The position numbers were made by a program, and so were the translations under genes. Of a DNA stretch of 11,812 bases, positions 7,401-11,812 are shown one piece after another; position 1 is the stretch's first letter; the number at the start of each line of letters is the position of its first letter. Source of the DNA: JBGTIS01 sp041745535 (GTDB taxonomy: Bacteria > Bacteroidota > Bacteroidia > Cytophagales > Cyclobacteriaceae). The notes under the pieces are model-generated. The model saw only the letters and a program-made list of their open reading frames with translations. It did no database searches and had not been told where the DNA came from. Where the stretch lies: contig JBGTIS010000329.1 of NCBI GenBank assembly GCA_041745535.1, positions 1 to 11,812 of the forward strand, given 5' to 3'.

Positions 7401-9610
7401 TGTTCCATGTAGCGCCTGAGCGTACCGGAAATCCCCTGATCGCTATGAGCCATCACATTTAAAGCGCCTCTGTTGGGTGTAACAATCCAGTCTTCTCCAA
7501 AGGTAAGGGTAGGGCTAAAAATATTGCCTGCATTACACCCGTTTACGATAATAGCCGGATATTTACCTTTATTATGATACCCATACTGATCATTAGAAAC
7601 AAAGCCAATATCAATGTCTGTGAGTTCCCCGCCTGAATGCCCAAAAAATGTAATCAGTGAAACCCCTTTGTTTACTTCTTCTGAAATATTTACCAATTCC
7701 ACTTCATTATTGGTGGTTTTACTCACAGAAGCTACTTTTCCACCTAAATAATCGCTTATTGCCCTTTCTTTAAAAATATCTATATACCTTTTAAACAAAT
7801 TAAGTTCCGCTGCTGTAACCCCCCCACTTAGGTGTATTAAATTCTTTTTCCATAAAGCTTCCCGGGAAGTAGGTTCCTGGGCATCGATTTGGATAGTCCG
7901 GGCTTCCTGCTCTTTTACTTTATTCAAATAAGAAACCACATCATTCGCGCTTTTGGCATTCAGGCGGCCAGTAGGTAAAGCGGCGCCTTCTACACTACCT
8001 GCCAAACCCGCGGTAATTGCTACATCCGAACCCGGATACCCTCCGGTAGGAACCAAATCCGCCACCGCCATTGCTCCGGGTGCTTTCCTATAATAGTTAT
8101 AATTGACGGTAAGGGCCTTACCGACCAGAAATAAAAATTCCGGATTACCATTTTCCAATAAAAATTTCACAAGGTTGCGAATGCCTAAAAGAGAAATTTC
8201 ACCATAGTTGAACTGGTTAATTACCTGGTCTATATTCAAAAGCAAAGGTTTGTAATTACCGCCTTGCGCGGTGGCCCGGTAGTCGGCGTATGCCTGCACC
8301 GGATCTGTATAATTCCCGGCAGGTTGTCTCAAAGAAGCATGCGTAACAATTAAATAATCGACATTGTCCGGTGTAAAATTTTTAAAACTTACCTTGTTTA
8401 TAGAAAAACCTCGCTTAAAACTTCCTATTACTAACCTGCGACCAGTAGTGGTGTTGGGAACAATGGCTTCTGCCTGACCGGCAATCATATTAAAGCCAAT
8501 TCTAAGTGGATCGTTCTCGCTGGTAATATCCAGTAGCAGCGGATTAGAAGGTGGATTCTGCACCTGAACAAAAGACTTATTAGAAGGGTTATTTTTTAGT
8601 GTGAATATTTTGCTGCTATCTGCCTGTGCATTAATTATCTGCGGATAAGTCAATTTTATATAAGCGATGGAAACATTATCGGCGCTACCGTCTGGGGCAC
8701 CATTCACGTTCATTTTTACTAAAAGCTGACCCGACGCGATATCAGCCCATTCAATGGTTTGGGTAACTAAATAATTTTTTATATAACTGAATTCAACAGC
8801 GCTCAGGTCGCGCAGTGTGCCAGCATTACTACCTACTTGCAGGGTTACGTGGTGAGGCTGGTTATTGCGCCCGGTTAGCATGATTTCAACCTTAGGTTTA
8901 GGACCAGAGGCAAATCGGTTTTCTGCTGGAATTGCATGCGTAGTTGATTTTCCCCTCTGTATTCTGGTACCCGTCCAGCCCTCTCCATAATCGAAGGAAC
9001 TCAAGTAAACCCGCAAGGTAGAAATGGTATTTTCCGGATATTGCCTCCCGGGTGAGTATTCATCGGTAAACACCACAAGTTTTTCTTCCCAATGATAAGT
9101 TTCAGCCGGTATATTGGTAATATTATTCTCGGAAAAGCTGTTCATACGCTTGCCTTGCCCTGATACTGGTTGCCAGGTAAGAAAGTAAGCGGTACTGTCA
9201 GAATACAGATTGTAATAGGGGTGAGGCTGGGCATCTGCTGCCAGATACAGATTGGCATCCCGCTGACCATCATTGCGTTTCCCATAAAAAACTATATAAT
9301 CGGCCGGATCAATTCTAGCGTCCTGCTCACCCACTACCAAAATGCTTTGTTCAGCACCTCTGAAAAAAAGCTGAATCTTACGCGGATCAACCGAGTTCAC
9401 CGGAAAACCGACATTTATCAGATCGTTATATGTGATTTGATAAATACCATTTTCAGCGACTTTTATTTTATAGTAGGTCTGATTAAAATTGATCCATTCA
9501 TTACCATAGGTCTGGGCTTTACAAAGTAATACAGATAGCAAAAAGCAGGTTACAAGCAGTAGCCGCAAGCTAAACAAAGTCTTTAAAGGGGTAAATACGT
9601 ATTTTTTCAT
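4469..9610 (-). CDS. porU2: Type IX secretion PorU-type C25 peptidase (PorU2), 1,713 aa
   Basis: PorU-family proteins are gingipain-like cysteine proteases on the cell surface that cut off the C-terminal sorting domain of T9SS cargo and attach the cargo to the outer membrane. Numbering from the ATG at 9610: signal peptide 1-32 (cut near CKA-Q), PorU-type N-terminal region from about 40 (YKIKVAENGIYQITYNDL), peptidase C25 domain about 417-790 with the catalytic pair His658 (FFGHSGGE) and Cys692 (VNGCNAG), a CARDB-like segment about 800-922, a region resembling the ILEI/FAM3 domain about 1114-1226, a second CARDB-like segment about 1356-1466, and a T9SS/FlgD-like C-terminal domain from about 1602 (YPYPNPFS ... 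WNGTDEFGDKLANGVYLYR). It is much longer than classical PorU (about 1,150-1,300 aa) and matches the long PorU2 type. A TTG one codon earlier is possible, but the ATG overlaps the TGA of the PorV-family gene as TGATG, implying coupling. Confidence 0.94.
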   Translation of the reverse strand: MKKYVFTPLKTLFSLRLLLVTCFLLSVLLCKAQTYGNEWINFNQTYYKIKVAENGIYQITYNDLINVGFPVNSVDPRKIQLFFRGAEQSILVVGEQDARIDPADYIVFYGKRNDGQRDANLYLAADAQPHPYYNLYSDSTAYFLTWQPVSGQGKRMNSFSENNITNIPAETYHWEEKLVVFTDEYSPGRQYPENTISTLRVYLSSFDYGEGWTGTRIQRGKSTTHAIPAENRFASGPKPKVEIMLTGRNNQPHHVTLQVGSNAGTLRDLSAVEFSYIKNYLVTQTIEWADIASGQLLVKMNVNGAPDGSADNVSIAYIKLTYPQIINAQADSSKIFTLKNNPSNKSFVQVQNPPSNPLLLDITSENDPLRIGFNMIAGQAEAIVPNTTTGRRLVIGSFKRGFSINKVSFKNFTPDNVDYLIVTHASLRQPAGNYTDPVQAYADYRATAQGGNYKPLLLNIDQVINQFNYGEISLLGIRNLVKFLLENGNPEFLFLVGKALTVNYNYYRKAPGAMAVADLVPTGGYPGSDVAITAGLAGSVEGAALPTGRLNAKSANDVVSYLNKVKEQEARTIQIDAQEPTSREALWKKNLIHLSGGVTAAELNLFKRYIDIFKERAISDYLGGKVASVSKTTNNEVELVNISEEVNKGVSLITFFGHSGGELTDIDIGFVSNDQYGYHNKGKYPAIIVNGCNAGNIFSPTLTFGEDWIVTPNRGALNVMAHSDQGISGTLRRYMEHVYPVAFQDTIYMGESIGLIQHEANKRFIAGYSSTTEILLAQVQQMVLQGDPAVSLFGRNKPDYDINNDRIFISSLNGEPITAFSDSFAINLIVRNLGRTSTDSVMLQVNRTLSDGRTIRYDSVYLRPIAYHDTLTYTIRLADMSFDPGTTFGTNQFEVTLNGNAEIEELSVSNNRASIDYFIPLAGTVNILPHDFAIVHTNPVTLVAQAGDIQGITEKGVFRNYQFELDTTTNFNSLFKKQSVINALGVAQWQANLLENKDSVVYYWRTKFADPQPGELNEWIQHSFTYIENSPAGWSQSAVGQLLQNEITGLEHEGGIWKFIETSNDISVKTFGKSYPSEVNTQLLINNLQYIIDAPRLTCRTNSLNAVGFNKASLSPYLIINPGGFDISDGNSCGRRPQIINTYDEAQITGTQLRLEQLIDAIPAGDYIVLFSRGNLNYETWPASSLQKLTEIGVSNATINNLKNGEPLIILGKKGGAQGTAIEVSADPTSPLPTTEQEILLSENIKGKFTSGSVLSARVGPAQEWNYMQNLISDIVNPDNKVNLNILGESFQGVRTTLFTDVLTNSGNIDLSTVDAARFPYLRLKLSTEDETSFTPAQLKKWLITYTSVPEGILLFDAKNDLNLQKQEGEQFDTQLLFTNISETDFLDSISVVYTLFNQNQRRSETDTIRLAPLAAKDTAKFNISVSTMGKVGVNDLRVVANPQILNEQDYSNNTISLVDYFIVSKDNINPIIDVAFDGVYILDGDIISPNPFITIDLRDENKFLKKEDTVGVNIFLKRPVPNGTENSAATGEFERISFSDARLSWSPASDESPFKVSYQPGPLTDGMYTLRVQAADASGNTSGVVPFEQNFEVVNTSQITNFYPYPNPFSTSTRFVFTLTGAEIPDEIKIQIMTVSGKVVREITQNEIGAIHIGNNITDFSWNGTDEFGDKLANGVYLYRVMVKSNGQAIEKRETSADKGFEKGFGKLYILR

Positions 9611-10683
9611 CAATCGAAGCTAACTTTTAATGAAAACACATGGGAATAGGGCGATTCTGCCTGATCGCCAATATCAGTCATGGCATAGTCGATGCTTACC
9701 TGTTTTATTTTTACTCCCACGCCCATATTGGGTTGAAAAGTTTGATACGTACTTCCGTCAAAATTTTTCAGTTCCTGCACATTACCTGCCCCTACCCGCA
9801 AAAAAGCTACTTTTTCATAATCAAGCTCAAGGCCAACGGCAGGATCAATAGAAGTAAAGTCTGATTTAAATATCACATTTCTTTTTCCATCGAAAGTAAA
9901 GCGAAAATCTACAGCAGGCAGAATGCCCAGCTTTTTGTTGATCAGCCGAAATTCCCGCGCAAATCCGAGTATGGCTTTGGGCAGGGTAACTTCAATTGAA
10001 TTTTCAGGAATCAGGTTGCCGGTTTGGCTATACACATCGCTTAACAGTTCGGAGTTGTGCGACCAGGCATTGAACGTTCCGGTAATGTCGTTCAGCATTA
10101 AACCCAACTGCCATTTTTGTATAGCCAGTCTGGCGCCAGCATCCAGACCAAACCCCCAGGCATTAGCGAAATTTCCTACTTTTCTGTGAACAATTTTAAA
10201 ATTAGCTCCCAGGCTCAGGCCTTTCAGAAAAGGCATTTTTCTGGCATAGGAAAACAGAAAAGCATAATCGGCTGCTGAGAAAAAACGAATGTTGTCGTAA
10301 TTAATCCGGCCGTTGGCATCGTACAAAAAACGGGTATCAGGAATGTTATCAATGGCGAAGCGCAAAACCGAAACACCAAGCGTACTCGACGAATCGATGC
10401 GGGTAGCAAAACTCCCATAATCGTATTTGGCGATGCCGGCAAAATATTCAGCATGCATCAGAGAAAGTTCATACTGATTGTGAAGCGCGGTGAGGCCTGC
10501 CGGATTCCAGTAACCGGCAGTTACATCCGTGACAGCGGCAGTTTGGGCATTGGCCATCCCCAAAGCACGCGCCCCTGCGCCAATGGTCAGAAATTCGTTA
10601 CTGTATTTGGGGGCAGTTGCCTGGGCAAAAAGAAATTGATTGCCTAGGACCAACAAAAAAATCAGACTTAAAAAATAGTGCAT
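9610..10683 (-). CDS. PorV/PorQ-family outer-membrane protein
   Basis: The mature protein begins YSNEFLTIGAGARALGMANA ... AGYWNPAGL, the signature of the PorV/PorQ family, FadL-like 14-strand outer-membrane barrels of the type IX secretion system. PorV shuttles cargo from the translocon to PorU, and the two form the attachment complex. Many beta-strands follow, and the chain ends in KVSFD with an aromatic-rich last strand (HVFSLKVSF). I start at the ATG at 10681-10683, which gives a 357-aa protein with a 20-22-residue signal peptide (cut at LFA-QA). An in-frame ATG at 10711-10713 would add ten residues (MVILTGYYTG) with no positive charge and is less likely. It is the first gene of the operon with porU2, overlapping it by one base. 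It is nearer the generic PorV/PorQ family than canonical PorV, so it probably serves this particular PorU2. Confidence 0.92.
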   Translation of the reverse strand: MHYFLSLIFLLVLGNQFLFAQATAPKYSNEFLTIGAGARALGMANAQTAAVTDVTAGYWNPAGLTALHNQYELSLMHAEYFAGIAKYDYGSFATRIDSSSTLGVSVLRFAIDNIPDTRFLYDANGRINYDNIRFFSAADYAFLFSYARKMPFLKGLSLGANFKIVHRKVGNFANAWGFGLDAGARLAIQKWQLGLMLNDITGTFNAWSHNSELLSDVYSQTGNLIPENSIEVTLPKAILGFAREFRLINKKLGILPAVDFRFTFDGKRNVIFKSDFTSIDPAVGLELDYEKVAFLRVGAGNVQELKNFDGSTYQTFQPNMGVGVKIKQVSIDYAMTDIGDQAESPYSHVFSLKVSFD

Positions 10684-10839
10684 ACCAGTATAATAACCGG
10701 TTAAAATAACCATTTAAAAAAAATGATAAAGGCATTGAATTTTTCTGATCATTACAATGAAAAATATCGGTGATTGATATTGTAAAACTCAGCCAGGGTT
10801 TACTATTGATTGTATTTTCCTGTTATACCTTTAAAATTC
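10684..10839. other. Leader and promoter region of the PorV-family/porU2 operon
   Basis: The region upstream of the PorV-family gene is AT-rich and contains nested inverted repeats: AATATC at 10763-10768 facing GATATT at 10776-10781, inside TTACAAT at 10752-10758 facing ATTGTAA at 10779-10785. On the minus strand TATTTTTC (10762-10769) is a seven-of-eight match to TAnnTTTG and overlaps these arms, so it is the best promoter candidate. A 10-bp palindrome TAACCGGTTA lies at 10694-10703, just before the chosen start. None of these is strong alone. Confidence 0.3.
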
Positions 10840-10889
10840 AAAAATCAGGCCTTGAATACAAAAGCGAATCCGTTAGCCAAAGCCTGATT
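10838..10889 (-). terminator. Rho-independent terminator after the aldo/keto reductase gene
   Basis: Read on the minus strand, AATCAGGCTTTG (10889-10878) can pair with CAAGGCCTGATT (10854-10843) in a 12-bp stem with one G-U pair and a 23-base loop, followed directly by a run of five T (10844-10840). It begins 58 bases after the aldo/keto reductase stop, in the right orientation to end that transcript before the PorV-family operon. The long loop makes it weaker than a textbook terminator. Confidence 0.55.
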
Positions 10890-10907
10890 ACTGATATGCA
10901 AATATTG

Positions 10908-10936
10908 CGCTAAATCAATATTAGCGTACTTTTTTA
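10908..10936 (+). terminator. Weak hairpin and T-run on the plus strand
   Basis: CGCTAA at 10908-10913 pairs with TTAGCG at 10921-10926 across a 7-base loop, and six T follow after a 3-base gap (TACTTTTTT). On the plus strand this looks like a small terminator, but no plus-strand gene lies upstream, so it could be chance or could stop antisense transcription. Confidence 0.2.
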
Positions 10937-10946
10937 CCCAAAAAAA

Positions 10947-11165
10947 CTATTTACTAAGCGTTAGATTATCCAGCAGGCTGTTGATTTTATTTACTTCTTC
11001 CTCAGTAATGCTGATTTCACCCGCTTTCGCGTTTTCTTCTGCCTGTTTGGCATTTCTGGCGCCTACCAGCGCGCAGGTAATGCCCGGTTGTTTCAGGGTC
11101 CAGGCGATTACCAACTGGGCCAGGGTAGCACCTTTGTCATTAGCAATGGGTTTTATTTCATCTGA
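10947..11165 (-). pseudogene. Aldo/keto reductase, C-terminal fragment
   Basis: The minus strand encodes 72 residues ending at TAG 10947-10949. They include IKPIANDKGATLAQLVIAW, ITCALVGARNAKQAEENAKA and ISITEEEVNKINSLL, the last two helices and the cofactor-binding 'GARN..Q..EN' loop of aldo/keto reductases (NADPH-dependent, YghZ/Tas-like branch). A full enzyme has about 310-340 residues, so the catalytic Asp-Tyr-Lys-His part is missing. The frame continues to a TGA at 11202-11204, but the family match stops near 11165, where a tyrosine recombinase frame begins on the other strand. The gene was therefore cut at its 5' side by a recombination or insertion; the stop and terminator side is intact. 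It cannot be active. Confidence 0.9.
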
Positions 11166-11167
11166 AT

Positions 11168-11578
11168 TACAAGATGAATAAAACAGGAACTGAAAAAAGT
11201 ATCAAGATAGTAGATAAAGCGCATTTGATTCTAGCCCATTATCGCAAAGGCAAAAACAATCCTGAAGATTTTATTTTTCCATTATTAGACAATGATAAGG
11301 ACTACAGCGACCAGGCTTTTTTGTACCAGCAAATCAGCGCAAAAACAGCGTTAGTCAATAAGTATTTGAAAAAATTGGCTGAAAAAGCTGAAATTCATAA
11401 AAGTTTATCTTTTCACATTGCAAGACATACCTTTGCCAATGCCGCAAGGCGCAAAATAAAAGATATGTCAAAAATTCAGACCATGATGGGGCATGGTAGC
11501 CTGAAAACCCTTGAAGAATATATTGAAGACCTTGAGGATTTAAGTTTAGATAACGATAGTGAGGCTATCTTTATCTAA
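11168..11578 (+). pseudogene. Tyrosine recombinase, C-terminal catalytic fragment
   Basis: The frame carries KTGTEKSI (the beta-hairpin with the catalytic Lys), then HIARHTFA with the His-x-x-Arg pair (residues 81 and 84 from the ATG at 11174), MMGHGS with His107, and EEYI with the nucleophile Tyr116. This is the second half of the catalytic domain of phage-integrase-family recombinases, of the kind found on Bacteroidota transposons and genomic islands. The core-binding SAM-like domain and the first catalytic Arg box are missing, since full members have about 370-420 aa. The residues just before the ATG (tyrosine-lysine codons, 11168-11173) also fit the family, so the break lies at about 11160-11168, exactly where the aldo/keto reductase match ends. 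The 134-aa frame from 11174 could be translated but would not recombine DNA. Confidence 0.88.
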
Positions 11579-11589
11579 CCGAGTAAACA

Positions 11590-11715
11590 ATGAGTTACTT
11601 TTTTATCTGGAATTATGAAAATCAAATTAAAAAATCAGCATTTGATTTAGAAGTACTGTCCTATTCCCAAAAAGTGCAACCATTTAAAATTAGAGAGCGA
11701 CCGACGCCCGGTTAA
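11590..11715 (+). pseudogene. Short frame downstream of the recombinase, probably cut by the IS
   Basis: An ATG at 11590, 11 bases after the recombinase stop, opens a 41-codon frame (start MSYFFIWNYENQIKKSAFDL) that ends at TAA 11713-11715. From about 11657 the DNA looks like the end of an IS3-type element, so only the first 22 or so codons can belong to an original gene; the rest is a fusion with IS DNA, and the stop lies in the IS hairpin. I do not recognise the product. It could also be spurious. Confidence 0.3.
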
Positions 11716-11750
11716 TCAAATAATGTTTAACCGGGCGCCGGGCGCTTTTT
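11705..11750 (+). terminator. Strong hairpin with duplicated 3' arm in the IS leader
   Basis: CGCCCGGTTAA at 11705-11715 pairs perfectly with TTAACCGGGCG at 11727-11737 (11 bp, 11-base loop). The 3' arm core CCGGGCG is then repeated in tandem at 11738-11744, followed by C and five T (11746-11750). The first arm can pair either with the near copy, giving the longer stem, or with the far copy, giving a 7-bp stem right next to the T-run as in a Rho-independent terminator. It sits between the IS end and the transposase ATG, where it could block transcription entering from outside. Confidence 0.6.
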
Positions 11751-11763
11751 AATAAAATGAGTC

Positions 11764-11812
11764 ATGTACAAGGGTAAATTTAATGAATCACAGCGTTTAG
11801 CCATTTTGGCAG
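11764..11812 (+). CDS. IS3-type transposase OrfA, first 16 codons
   Basis: The ATG at 11764 opens MYKGKFNESQRLAILA, which runs off the window edge. The 'K.F.E.QR.AIL' pattern is the start of the helix-turn-helix domain of IS3/IS911-type OrfA proteins, which bind the element's ends. It lies downstream of the IS-like end and the hairpin. With so little sequence the family is likely but not certain, and I cannot tell whether the gene is intact. Confidence 0.5.
   Translation, partial: MYKGKFNESQRLAILA

Larger units (their letters stand above)
11657..11812 (+). mobile_element. IS3-family insertion sequence, left end (partial)
   Basis: TGTCCTATTCCCAAAAAGT, starting at 11657, has the 5'-TG and the 'CCCAAAAAGT' core seen in the terminal inverted repeats of many IS3-family elements (IS51/IS407/IS150 groups). 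About 107 bases later an OrfA-type transposase reading frame opens, the usual spacing for such an element. The right end, the frameshifted orfB and the target-site duplication lie beyond the window, so the boundary is inferred from one end only. Confidence 0.45.

Noticed and set aside
10981..11181. 66-residue plus-strand frame with a hydrophobic start
   Set aside because: It is the antisense of the aldo/keto reductase fragment, which has recognisable motifs on the minus strand.
11705..11745. The hairpin as an integron attC site
   Set aside because: The arms read GGTTAA...TTAACC, the reverse of the attC order RYYYAAC...GTTRRRY, and there is no integron integrase or cassette array.
1..11812. 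CRISPR array, tRNA, rRNA or riboswitch
   Set aside because: I saw no regularly spaced repeats, no tRNA-like clover-leaf and no rRNA segments; all long stretches are explained by protein genes or remnants.

Overview
The window looks like a piece of a Bacteroidota chromosome, most likely of the order Cytophagales. It carries a type IX secretion (T9SS) PorV-family / PorU-family gene pair, a DUF3109 protein, a Tat-exported sugar-isomerase-like protein of a type common in Cytophagales, and at least one TAnnTTTG promoter box. Genus cannot be fixed from the sequence alone.

Layout. (1) 1-1035 is a scrap yard: the C-terminal end of a type I restriction subunit (HsdR, minus strand, cut off at its 5' side), a decayed IS21-family element (IstA middle fragment preceded by a spaced direct repeat), and a second, different transposase-like remnant. 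(2) 1076-4202 is a set of intact housekeeping-type genes: a 229-aa outer-membrane beta-barrel protein (+), converging on a DUF3109 cysteine-cluster protein (-), then a two-gene minus-strand unit of a Tat-signal hydroxypyruvate-isomerase-like TIM-barrel protein and a DUF92 membrane protein that overlap through TTGA. (3) 4469-10683 is a minus-strand operon of a PorV/PorQ-family barrel followed, through a TGATG stop/start overlap, by a 1,713-aa C25-peptidase PorU-type protein (PorU2). (4) 10947-11812 is again a mosaic: the last 72 residues of an aldo/keto reductase (-), cut by the C-terminal half of a tyrosine recombinase (+), followed by the apparent left end and first codons of an IS3-family element.

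How it works together. PorV- and PorU-family proteins form the cell-surface attachment complex that removes the C-terminal sorting domain of T9SS cargo; here they are transcribed and probably translated as a pair. This PorU carries its own C-terminal sorting-like domain and large extra extracellular domains, including a region resembling the ILEI/FAM3 domain. The two ends of the window contain five or six truncated genes, so the conserved block is flanked by regions of repeated insertion and deletion. I found no clearly new defence or mobile system. The most interesting signals are the architecture of the PorU2 protein, the recombination scars on both sides, three short palindromes in leader regions, and a terminator-like hairpin with a duplicated 3' arm in the leader of the IS3-type element.
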